DNA of 8,652 nt from Spirochaetales bacterium (GTDB lineage: Bacteria > Spirochaetota > Spirochaetia > Sphaerochaetales > Sphaerochaetaceae): assembly GCA_022784805.1 (NCBI GenBank), contig JALFYG010000041.1, positions 1 through 8,652 on the forward strand, written 5' to 3'. How positions within the stretch are numbered: position 1 is the stretch's first letter; each line of letters begins with the position of its first letter. The translations under genes were made by a program, and so were the position numbers. Below, piece after piece: positions 1 to 5,973 of the stretch. The notes under the pieces were generated by a model. The model searched no databases. It saw nothing but the letters and a program-made list of their open reading frames with translations, and was not told the origin of the DNA.

Positions 1-138
1 GCTGACATCATAGAGCGCTTCTACAGGGATGAGGAAGAAAGAAAGAGAATTGAGGGTGCAATGGACTCTCTTCCTGTTGTCTTCTCTTCCAAGAAACTGG
101 TGGAGATGGTGAAGGAAGACACACTCTCAAGACTTTGA
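1..138 (+). CDS. C-terminal fragment of an unidentified protein
   Basis: The first reading frame is open from the window edge to a TGA at 136-138 and gives the last 45 residues of a protein. The fragment is strongly charged: its first third is a run rich in Glu, Arg and Lys (including the stretch DEEERKR) that should be helical, followed by a short hydrophobic patch (LPVVF) and another amphipathic helix ending in LSRL. I do not recognise the family and there is not enough sequence to assign a function. It is taken as real because the frame uses the same codon style as its neighbours, is open right up to the edge, and is followed 30 nt later by a convincing intrinsic terminator. No signal or membrane segment is visible in this part. 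Confidence 0.65.
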   Translation, partial: ADIIERFYRDEEERKRIEGAMDSLPVVFSSKKLVEMVKEDTLSRL

Positions 139-165
139 GAAGAAAGATTCTGTATTTATAGTCTT

Positions 166-210
166 AAGCCGTAGGGGAATAAGGGATTCTTCTACGGTTA
201 ATTTATTTCA
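166..210 (+). terminator. Intrinsic terminator after the first gene
   Basis: A 12-bp stem (169-180 pairing with 186-197, including two G-U pairs) encloses a 5-nt loop AAGGG. The stem is followed by the T-rich tail TTAATTTATTT. It lies about 30 nt after the stop of the upstream gene and about 60 nt before the next start, so it should separate the two transcription units. The tail is interrupted by A residues, so termination may be incomplete. Confidence 0.7.
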
Positions 211-211
211 G

Positions 212-240
212 TTTATGTTTTCAACAATATGGGCCATAAT
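212..240 (+). promoter_or_regulatory. Weak candidate promoter for the epimerase gene
   Basis: A -10-like CATAAT (235-240) lies 17 nt after a poor -35-like TTTATG (212-217). This places a start site near 247, just at the Shine-Dalgarno AAGGA (247-251) of the epimerase gene. A promoter is expected here because a terminator lies immediately upstream. The exact boxes are a guess from sequence alone, and the very short leader is a mild argument against this placement. Confidence 0.3.
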
Positions 241-258
241 CTCAGTAAGGAATAAACA

Positions 259-1119
259 ATGAACTACGAAATAAAGAATGACAAGATCAAGATGGTTGTG
301 TCTTCCTTAGGTGCTGAGCCACAGAGTTTGGTTTTCGAAGGAAGAGAGTATCTGTGGCAGGGTGACAAGACTTATTGGTTTAGAAGAGCTCCTCTTCTTT
401 TCCCTATGATCGGCCCCACAAGAGACAATAAGATCAGTGTTGACGGTGTTTTGTATGATATGCCTAATAATGGCTTTGCCAGAGACACAGAGTTTACTTT
501 TCTCTCCCAGACAGATTCTTCCATTACTTTTGTATTGGAAGATAGTGATAAGAGCAGGAAAGAAAACTATCCTTTCGGTTTTGAATTGAAGGTGACATAT
601 ACGCTCCTTTCCGATGGATATGAGGCCAAGGCTGAAATTAGCGCAAAGGATGACCTGTGGTATACATTTGGTTGGCATCCAGCATTCTCTTTGGATATCA
701 ACGGGGAAGGTACCGAGTTGGATACTTATAGTGTTCATTTCTCTGAAAAAGAGAATTGCACAAAGAAGACAGCTGTCAACGGAGTCTTCCAGTATGTTCC
801 ATCTTTCCTTAATGGCGATGAGTTCAAGCTTTCAAGAGAGCTTACAGACTACGGTGCAATCATTCTCGATAACGTAAAGAGTAGGGAAGTGACGCTTACT
901 TCCACTTCTGGCCCACACGGAGTGAAGGCAACTCTTGGCAGTATGGATACTTTCACAGTATGGACTTGTGCTCCTCAGCATGGTCAGTATGTGTGTCTTG
1001 AGCCAATGGTTTCTTTTGGAGACAGTGAGAGAGATTTGGACATCAAGAAAATGAAGGAAACAAGGGAACTTAAGAAGGGTGAGAGCGTAGTCTACGTTAA
1101 CTCTTTCCGTGTTTTCTAA
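259..1119 (+). CDS. Aldose 1-epimerase family protein (LacX-like)
   Basis: This 286-residue protein matches the LacX-type branch of the galactose mutarotase superfamily: soluble beta-sandwich proteins that interconvert anomers of sugars or bind sugar phosphates. Family marks seen are an N-terminal strand with SSLGAE, the YLWQGD block with RAPLLFPMIG (residues 31-52), a GFAR block (72-75), WHPAF with the expected catalytic His at 140, and CLEPM with the expected catalytic Glu at 248. Length is normal for LacX-like proteins (about 290). The start is fixed by AAGGA 7 nt upstream. No signal peptide is present, so it is cytoplasmic. The oddity is Asn71 where most relatives have the His of an HGF(A)R motif, a residue thought to contact the sugar. 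The gene stands alone between two terminators, so its substrate cannot be read from context. Family is clear; activity and substrate are inference. Confidence 0.88.
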   Translation: MNYEIKNDKIKMVVSSLGAEPQSLVFEGREYLWQGDKTYWFRRAPLLFPMIGPTRDNKISVDGVLYDMPNNGFARDTEFTFLSQTDSSITFVLEDSDKSRKENYPFGFELKVTYTLLSDGYEAKAEISAKDDLWYTFGWHPAFSLDINGEGTELDTYSVHFSEKENCTKKTAVNGVFQYVPSFLNGDEFKLSRELTDYGAIILDNVKSREVTLTSTSGPHGVKATLGSMDTFTVWTCAPQHGQYVCLEPMVSFGDSERDLDIKKMKETRELKKGESVVYVNSFRVF

Positions 1120-1137
1120 TGTTGGAATAAGAGTCTT

Positions 1138-1179
1138 TAAAACGATCACCCTCAGTTTTCTGGGGGTGATGTCGTTTTA
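1138..1179. terminator. Bidirectional intrinsic terminator between converging genes
   Basis: A long hairpin has a TTTT loop (1156-1159). Ten base pairs (1146-1155 with 1160-1169, one G-U) form the top. A 2-nt bulge (1170-1171) follows, then eight A/T-rich pairs (1138-1145 with 1172-1179). Because the lower stem is an A-run on one side and a T-run on the other, each strand reads as a stem followed by a T-tract. It lies 18 nt after the epimerase stop and 21 nt beyond the stop of the opposing M81 gene, so it can end both transcripts. Confidence 0.85.
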
Positions 1180-1200
1180 TAAGATTCTTTCTATTTTGGG

Positions 1201-2664
1201 CTAAATATATTCCAGCTTAAAATCTCCTTCCTTATCCAAAGGCCAGATGGGGCGTCTTATTTTCTTGTATGGAAGGCGCTCAAGAATTTCATCAGAGCTG
1301 CCTTTGGTAAGAACCATGAAAGAAGAAGCTGAAAGAGCCCTTATTTCCGGCTCCAGGTATCCAAGCTTCACGACTACTGCCTTACGCTTTGTGATATCTA
1401 CTCCAAGAGAAGCCATCATCGCGGGCTCGTAGCAGCCGACGTGTTCATTGGTCAATATTACGTCGATTCCTTCAACGTCTATTAGCGCCAGGTCAGTCTT
1501 GTATGTCCCGCCCCAATTACGTATCAGTTTCTTCACTTCTGAGTTCACTTTCACCGGTGTGCTCTTTTCCTTGTCAAAGAAGGCACCGAGTTCCCCCTCT
1601 ACTCTTCCTCCTTCTCCAATAGTGAAGCATTTATCCAATAACTCCGGATCATAGAATGCTTGATAAACGAGAGGAGGATTAAGAGTCTTGATCTCACTAT
1701 TGGAGAGAAGAATCTTCAAAAACTCAGTGTTATCTTGGCTGGAGCCAGCAGTAGGATTGTCGCCACTGTCGCTGACGACAACAGGACACTTTCCCTCTTT
1801 TATGAGATTGAGGATTCTATCCGGGGCATCTTCTGGCATTTGCGTTTCATTATAAAATGCAAACTCCTCTCTCTTTTTCCAGAAATATTGAGCCATAGTA
1901 AGGGCGCTTTCGTCAGCCTTTTCTTTGTCCCCGGCAGTGACTGCGATGGCTGTCACTCCACCCTCATTTGTGTCTGCCCAAGGAAAGCCCATCAACAGGG
2001 AGATGGAAAGGACTCCTTCCTTTTCCTCTTCCTCTCTCACCCTTTCCATTATCTCTTTCATTGGATTGACGCTGGTCTCGCTCTTCTCTCCTGCAACTAA
2101 GAATGGGACGTGGACGGCAGACATTGTAAGTGCCCCGCCATTAAGACGATGGATAAGGAGTTCTGCCGCCCTTATGCCTGTTTCCCTTTCGTCTACATGG
2201 GGAGCGGTTTTATAACCTACAAAGGCATCAGCGTTATCTATCATCCTCTTGGAGATAGTTGCATGCATATCGAGGGAAGTGACGATGGGAGTGGAAGGAA
2301 GTATTTCTCTGAGAGTCTCCAGAATATCTCCCTCGGCTTCTCCTATGCCTTTGATTCTCATGGAGCCATGAAGAGCAAGGCAGACTCCGTCTATCTTTTC
2401 TTTCTTGGCAGCTTCGATTATCTCGCTTTTGAGCGCGTTATATAGAGAGGGGTCCCACTCTCCATTGGGAACGGCTCTGGCAAGAACTGTAGGAACCACT
2501 TCAATATTATTGGAGATGAGAGTTTGAATTATTCCAGTTATGGAATCTTCACTCCTATGGTCAAGGAGCTCTTTTCCTCTCAGGATCCTTACATCTTTCT
2601 CGTTGGTAATTATTGGGTTGAAAGTATCGCTTTCGTGGTGAAGGCCTCCAACTAATACTCTCAT
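1201..2664 (-). CDS. M81 family metallopeptidase (MlrC-like, microcystinase C family)
   Basis: This 487-residue protein belongs to the M81/MlrC family, named for the Sphingomonas enzyme that degrades linearised microcystin. Most members have unknown substrates. The N-terminal DUF1485-type domain starts with GGLHHESDTFNP (residues 6-17) and carries LALHGSM (96-102), DMHATIS (132-138) and YKTAPHVDERETG (151-163), whose His, Asp and Glu residues are the likely zinc ligands. The C-terminal MlrC domain has the typical DSGDNPTAGSSQDNT (299-313). Length is normal (about 490) and no key motif is missing. No signal peptide is present, so it is cytoplasmic. The start is the ATG at 2664-2662. An in-frame ATG at 2769 would add 35 residues that only duplicate the cutC region in another frame and precede the conserved N-terminus. 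The ATG overlaps the cutC stop (TGATG), with GGGGA 7 nt upstream, so it is probably translated by coupling. The true substrate is unknown. Confidence 0.92.
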   Translation of the reverse strand: MRVLVGGLHHESDTFNPIITNEKDVRILRGKELLDHRSEDSITGIIQTLISNNIEVVPTVLARAVPNGEWDPSLYNALKSEIIEAAKKEKIDGVCLALHGSMRIKGIGEAEGDILETLREILPSTPIVTSLDMHATISKRMIDNADAFVGYKTAPHVDERETGIRAAELLIHRLNGGALTMSAVHVPFLVAGEKSETSVNPMKEIMERVREEEEKEGVLSISLLMGFPWADTNEGGVTAIAVTAGDKEKADESALTMAQYFWKKREEFAFYNETQMPEDAPDRILNLIKEGKCPVVVSDSGDNPTAGSSQDNTEFLKILLSNSEIKTLNPPLVYQAFYDPELLDKCFTIGEGGRVEGELGAFFDKEKSTPVKVNSEVKKLIRNWGGTYKTDLALIDVEGIDVILTNEHVGCYEPAMMASLGVDITKRKAVVVKLGYLEPEIRALSASSFMVLTKGSSDEILERLPYKKIRRPIWPLDKEGDFKLEYI

Positions 2665-3407
2665 CACTTTTTCCCCACTATGTCTCTTACTCTCTCTGTG
2701 GATGTATGGACAATCTGGAACTCTGGCTGGCGTAACATACCGCCCATATAGATGTGGCCAGGTCTCCATTCCATCTTTGATTCCTCTTCTTTTGGAAGGA
2801 AAACGTGATATTCCTTGGCTTTTACCTTGTCCTTGAGGTATGTGAAGTTGCTTTCCGTTATGCCACAGCCTGGCATTATGATAATCCTGTCTCCTGCCTT
2901 TTCGACCAGTTTCTCCAAGTTCATGATGCCTTCCATGACCGTAGGCTCTCCGCCACTGGTGAGGATTCTGTCCACACCCAATTCAATGAGTTCTTCGAGA
3001 GACTTGAAAAGGTCCTTGGTCATGTCAAAGGCTCTATGGAATGTTACAGGAAGAGGTCTTGCTTCTTCGATGATTCTCTTTGATCTCTCTTTGTCGATGG
3101 TTCCATCAGGATTGAGAATGCCGAATACGATTCCGTTTGCTCCATGAGCCTTGAATGCCTTTACATCTTCAAGCATGGCCTCGAACTCGACATCAGAGTA
3201 GCAGAAGTCTCCGCCACGGGGTCTGATCATTGTATTGATAGGGATTGAAGTGTGACGGCGTGCCGTAATGAAGGCACCGAGGGATGGTGTTGTTCCACCT
3301 TCAAAAAGGTCGGCACAGAACTCGACTCTGTCAGCTCCTCCCTTTTCAGCTCTAATGACGCTTTCTACGTCTTCCAAACATATTTCTATTTTAATGTTGT
3401 CTTTCAT
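2664..3407 (-). CDS. cutC: CutC family protein (copper homeostasis protein CutC)
   Basis: This 247-residue TIM-barrel protein has all the expected CutC blocks: EICLEDVES near the N-terminus, GADRVEFCADLFEGGTTPS (24-42), MIRPRGGDFCYSDVE (60-74), VTFHRAFD (121-128), DRILTSGG (146-153) and MPGCGI (178-183). Length matches the family. CutC was named for copper sensitivity in E. coli, but that phenotype has been traced to the MicL small RNA encoded at the end of the E. coli cutC gene, so the protein's biochemical role is open. Cys31 and other cysteines are present, but copper binding cannot be judged. The start is well set by AGGAGG (3418-3413) 5 nt before the ATG. It is the first gene of a two-gene operon with the M81 peptidase and is divergent from a LacI-type regulator. 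That arrangement suggests an enzymatic, inducible role more than metal tolerance (inference). Confidence 0.93.
   Translation of the reverse strand: MKDNIKIEICLEDVESVIRAEKGGADRVEFCADLFEGGTTPSLGAFITARRHTSIPINTMIRPRGGDFCYSDVEFEAMLEDVKAFKAHGANGIVFGILNPDGTIDKERSKRIIEEARPLPVTFHRAFDMTKDLFKSLEELIELGVDRILTSGGEPTVMEGIMNLEKLVEKAGDRIIIMPGCGITESNFTYLKDKVKAKEYHVFLPKEEESKMEWRPGHIYMGGMLRQPEFQIVHTSTERVRDIVGKK
2672..2676 (-). promoter_or_regulatory. Ribosome binding site and TGATG coupling point for the M81 gene
   Basis: On the minus strand GGGGA precedes the M81 ATG (2664-2662) by 7 nt and lies within the last codons of cutC. The cutC stop TGA (2666-2664) and the M81 ATG share one base. This decides the M81 start and predicts translational coupling between the two proteins. 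Confidence 0.7.
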
Positions 3408-3423
3408 TGTTTCCTCCTCTTTC

Positions 3424-3462
3424 AGCTTAACTTCTCTTTTTCTCCGAGAGAAGTAAAAAGCT
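3424..3462 (-). promoter_or_regulatory. Hairpin-forming inverted repeat upstream of cutC
   Basis: The arms ACTTCTCT (3430-3437) and AGAGAAGT (3447-3454) are perfectly complementary around a 9-nt loop. An outer AGCTT/AAGCT pair (3424-3428 with 3458-3462) extends the stem across a small internal loop. On the minus strand this lies 5 nt upstream of the cutC Shine-Dalgarno, so if transcription starts beyond it, the cutC mRNA leader would be structured. A smaller alternative hairpin (TTCTC with GAGAA, 3452-3448 with 3444-3440) uses the same left arm and would exclude the large one. It may instead be a DNA operator for the divergent regulator. The spacing between arms is wide for a LacI-type site. 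Function is unknown. Confidence 0.5.
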
Positions 3463-3471
3463 ATACCAACC

Positions 3472-3500
3472 TACAAAAATAGAGTTTTTCAGTGCATAAT
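3472..3500 (+). promoter_or_regulatory. Candidate promoter of the LacI-type regulator gene
   Basis: CATAAT (3495-3500) matches five of six positions of the -10 consensus and is preceded by TG (3493-3494). The -35 region (TACAAA, 3472-3477, 17-nt spacing) is poor. Transcription from this -10 would begin about 6-7 nt downstream, at or next to the ATG at 3507, giving a leaderless mRNA. The absence of any Shine-Dalgarno sequence before the gene fits this. An imperfect AT-rich dyad TGCAT..ATACA (3493-3507) overlaps the -10 and could be an autoregulatory site, but it is weak. Confidence 0.4.
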
Positions 3501-3506
3501 TAATAC

Positions 3507-4508
3507 ATGGAAGAGAATCGCACGACTATCAAAGATATAGCAGAGGAACTAGGAATAAGCACAGCCACTGTTTCGAATGTCTTACATGGCAAGAAGAACA
3601 AGGTGTCCAAAAGCACCATAGAGAAAGTGGAGGCATGTATTGAAAGAAGAAACTACATTCCTTCCATGGCTGCGCTTCTTTTGGGTAGAAATGATTCCAG
3701 AATCGTTGCGGTAATAATTAATGACCATGAAAAGTATCATGGGCATGTATTGGAAGATGGTTTTGTCTCTGCTTCCCTCAACGCCCTTTCAAAGGCCCTG
3801 GAAGAGAAAGGCCTGTTTATGATGGTGAAGATGACCAAGGATATAACAGAGGTTCCCACATATGCTTCCATGTGGAATATGGATGCCTTGGTCCTGATAG
3901 GCTTCTGTGATAGTGACTATGCCTCCCTGAGGCGAGAGAGTCGAATTCCTTTTGTTGTTTATGATGGTATGTGCGAAATAGATGACGAAGAGATAGCGAT
4001 GCTTACCGTGGACAATAGGAAGGGAGGACTCTTGGCAGGAGGATACCTAAGGGATATGGGCCACAAGGATGTTCTCTGCATCACAGATAACCATTGGAGA
4101 ATGGATGAGGATAGATGTGACGGGGTGATAGAGATGGTAGGGAAGGGGGAGAAGCTTCTGATCCCTATGGATAAAGAAGAGAGATGGGCTCTATATAAAG
4201 AGAAGCTTGACTATATTCTCTCTTTCTCCTCCGCCTTCGCCATATCAGACTACTATGCCTTGGACTTCATGGCCTTTATGGAAATGAATGGGAAACGTAT
4301 TCCCCAGGATATATCCCTCATTGGCTTTGACGGAAGTTTGGAGGCGGAGCTATTCTCCCTCACAACTATTTCCCAGAATCATAGAGACAGGGCCTTGTTT
4401 GCTGTAGAGAGCCTTGAAGAGTTCAGAAGAAAAGAACTGAAGAACAGAGTGAAGATAGTCGACGTATATCTAAAAGAAGGGCTTACAGTGAGAAGGTTAT
4501 GCGATTAA
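3507..4508 (+). CDS. LacI family transcriptional regulator
   Basis: This 333-residue protein has the LacI/GalR layout. The N-terminal helix-turn-helix (residues 7-30: TIKDIAEELGISTATVSNVL) is followed by a hinge region (50-62, YIPSMAALLLGRN) and a periplasmic-binding-protein-like effector domain with IVAVIIND (66-73), VYDG (151-154), VDNRKGG (168-174), AISDYYALDFM (245-255) and SLIGFDG (270-276). Length is normal. The hinge keeps the Ala and Leu of the usual NxxARxL pattern but has Ser53 for Asn and Leu57 for Arg, a modest departure. The ATG at 3507 is the only reasonable start: an in-frame TAA lies at 3501-3503 and the HTH begins six codons in. No Shine-Dalgarno is present. Effector and targets are unknown. 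Its position divergent from cutC-M81 and just upstream of a MATE gene makes these the natural candidate targets (inference). Confidence 0.93.
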   Translation: MEENRTTIKDIAEELGISTATVSNVLHGKKNKVSKSTIEKVEACIERRNYIPSMAALLLGRNDSRIVAVIINDHEKYHGHVLEDGFVSASLNALSKALEEKGLFMMVKMTKDITEVPTYASMWNMDALVLIGFCDSDYASLRRESRIPFVVYDGMCEIDDEEIAMLTVDNRKGGLLAGGYLRDMGHKDVLCITDNHWRMDEDRCDGVIEMVGKGEKLLIPMDKEERWALYKEKLDYILSFSSAFAISDYYALDFMAFMEMNGKRIPQDISLIGFDGSLEAELFSLTTISQNHRDRALFAVESLEEFRRKELKNRVKIVDVYLKEGLTVRRLCD

Positions 4509-4560
4509 CCTTTGCTTTATATGCAATTTAAGGGTACCATTTTGTCCAAAGAGGTTTCTT

Positions 4561-5868
4561 ATGGACAAGCGTCAGTTTCGTCATGATTTATTTAGTATAG
4601 CCATCCCTGTAACACTGCAGTGTCTATTGCAGTCATCTTTCAGTATTGCAGACCAGATAATGGTGGGACAGCTGGGTAGTGTCTCCATAGCTGCAATAGG
4701 TTTTGCAGGAAAGTTCACAGGGCTATGTTCCACTGTAGTGAATGCAGTGGTCACTGCAGCGTCAATCATGCTCAGCCAATATGTTGGAAAGAAAGACAAG
4801 GAGGGAGAGTACAGAGCATTTAGGCTATCCCTTGTGTCTTCTCTTGTGGTTGCAGTGTTCTTCTTTGTCCTTTCCAGTTTGATTCCTTCTTTTATCATGG
4901 GACTATACTCATCAGACCCTGAAGCGGTGCAGGTTGCTTCATCATACTTAAGGATTGTGTCCTTTACCTTTGTTCCTATGGCAATAACACTTATGGCTTC
5001 TGCGTCCCTTAGGTGTAGGGATAGGGCGAAGCTTCCAATGTATGCAACTTTCTTTTCCGTGGTGCTGAATACTCTTCTTAACTATGTATTCATCTTTATC
5101 CTCCATAAGGGAGCAGAAGGCGCAGCATGGGCTACAGTAATCTCTCAGTTTACTGCATTTATAATAGTGATGGCTTTGGGGTTCAGGACTCTTCCTGTGA
5201 AGACAGGGGAGAAAGGCTCTGGAGACTATGGCAAAGCTTTCGTGAAGATTCTTCTTCCAATTATGGTGTGTGAGTTTATGTGGAGCTTGGGAGAGAATGT
5301 ATACGGTGGAGTATATGGACACATTGGAACAGATGCCGCTGCAGCCATGGTTTTATCTTATCCAATACAGAATATAATGATCGGAGCTTTGACTGGAGTA
5401 TCCCAGGCTGCAGGAATAATGGTTGGAAAGTTACTTGGAAACAAAGAATATGACAGCGCAAAGTGGGCGTCAAAGAAGCTAATGGTATATGGTCTTGTGG
5501 GTAGTGCCTTCATTTCCCTTCTGATAATAGTCTCGAGACCACTTTATCTCTCTATCTATAACGTAGAAGAGAGTGTAAGAAACATCGGTTCCTTGATTCT
5601 CCTTGTCTATGCTTTTATTGCTCCTGTGAAGGTGAGCAACATGATTCTTGCAGGAGGAATCCTTCGATCCGGTGGCCGCACCGACCTGACCGGTGCCATC
5701 GATATCTTGGGTACATGGGTATTTGGTGTCCCATTGGCCTTGATTTCATCTAGTCTTCTCCACCTTCCTATACACCTTGTTTACCTCATTCTTTCAATGG
5801 AAGAAGTAGTGAGACTATTTACAGGTTTCGTCGTCTTCAAGAAGGGGAAATGGATGAAGAGCCTCTGA
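4561..5868 (+). CDS. MATE family efflux transporter
   Basis: This 435-residue polytopic membrane protein matches the MATE (NorM/DinF-type) family of Na+- or H+-coupled drug and metabolite exporters. About twelve hydrophobic segments are visible, including 12-30, 40-70, 90-115, 128-150, 160-182, 188-207, 228-250, 258-285, 308-326, 342-368, 380-400 and 402-426. Typical features are IADQIMVGQLG (29-39) in TM1, SQYVGKKD (72-79) after TM2, the mid-protein LNYVFIF (173-179), and a second-half repeat with SQAAGIMVGKLLG (281-293). Length is usual. An AGAGG lies 6 nt before the ATG. The gene starts 52 nt after the LacI gene on the same strand with no terminator between, so co-transcription is plausible, although an own promoter in the gap cannot be ruled out. 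The exported compound cannot be predicted. Confidence 0.93.
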   Translation: MDKRQFRHDLFSIAIPVTLQCLLQSSFSIADQIMVGQLGSVSIAAIGFAGKFTGLCSTVVNAVVTAASIMLSQYVGKKDKEGEYRAFRLSLVSSLVVAVFFFVLSSLIPSFIMGLYSSDPEAVQVASSYLRIVSFTFVPMAITLMASASLRCRDRAKLPMYATFFSVVLNTLLNYVFIFILHKGAEGAAWATVISQFTAFIIVMALGFRTLPVKTGEKGSGDYGKAFVKILLPIMVCEFMWSLGENVYGGVYGHIGTDAAAAMVLSYPIQNIMIGALTGVSQAAGIMVGKLLGNKEYDSAKWASKKLMVYGLVGSAFISLLIIVSRPLYLSIYNVEESVRNIGSLILLVYAFIAPVKVSNMILAGGILRSGGRTDLTGAIDILGTWVFGVPLALISSSLLHLPIHLVYLILSMEEVVRLFTGFVVFKKGKWMKSL

Positions 5869-5881
5869 TTTTTCTGACACT

Positions 5882-5917
5882 GGGCTGGTATCGAAAATGG
5901 GTATTCAGCCCTTTTTT
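5882..5917 (+). terminator. Intrinsic terminator after the MATE gene
   Basis: GGGCTG (5882-5887) pairs perfectly with CAGCCC (5906-5911). The stem extends inwards with a G-U pair, a one-base bulge and four more pairs around a 7-nt loop. Six T residues follow immediately (5912-5917). It lies 14 nt beyond the MATE stop codon and closes the regulator/MATE transcription unit, so the asparaginase gene probably has its own promoter between 5918 and 5962, where I see only weak candidate boxes. Confidence 0.85.
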
Positions 5918-5962
5918 AGACATTCAATATTTACCGCTCTGTGGTTTTGCCTTATCCTTCTC

Positions 5963-5970
5963 AAGGAGGG
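5963..5970 (+). promoter_or_regulatory. Shine-Dalgarno that sets the asparaginase start
   Basis: AAGGAGGG is a near-perfect ribosome binding site whose core ends 4 nt before the ATG at 5974. The alternative GTG at 5941 has no such site and would add an 11-residue tail without family similarity. The spacing is a little short but the ATG is by far the better choice. Confidence 0.75.
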
Positions 5971-5973
5971 CAT

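Noticed and set aside
307..738. Long open frame antisense to the epimerase gene, and similar antisense frames under the MATE gene (4948-5322)
   Set aside because: They have no recognisable domains, no ribosome binding sites, and lie entirely within well-supported genes on the other strand.
2665..2769. N-terminal extension of the M81 protein from an in-frame ATG at 2769
   Set aside because: The extra 35 residues lie inside cutC in another frame, have no family similarity, and the conserved GGLHHES block begins right after the ATG at 2664, which has its own Shine-Dalgarno.
4512..4526. TTGC..GCAA inverted repeat between the LacI-type and MATE genes as a LacI operator
   Set aside because: The arms are only 4 bp with an asymmetric AT-rich centre and no central CG. 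This is within chance for AT-rich intergenic sequence.
4612..4623. 12-bp perfect palindrome ACACTGCAGTGT and many TGCAG words in the first part of the MATE gene
   Set aside because: The TGCAG words fall in different reading frames and mostly reflect Ala, Leu, Gln and Val codons in membrane segments. One short palindrome inside a coding region is not enough to call an operator.
5941..5973. Upstream GTG start for the asparaginase
   Set aside because: No ribosome binding site precedes it, while AAGGAGGG directly precedes the ATG at 5974.
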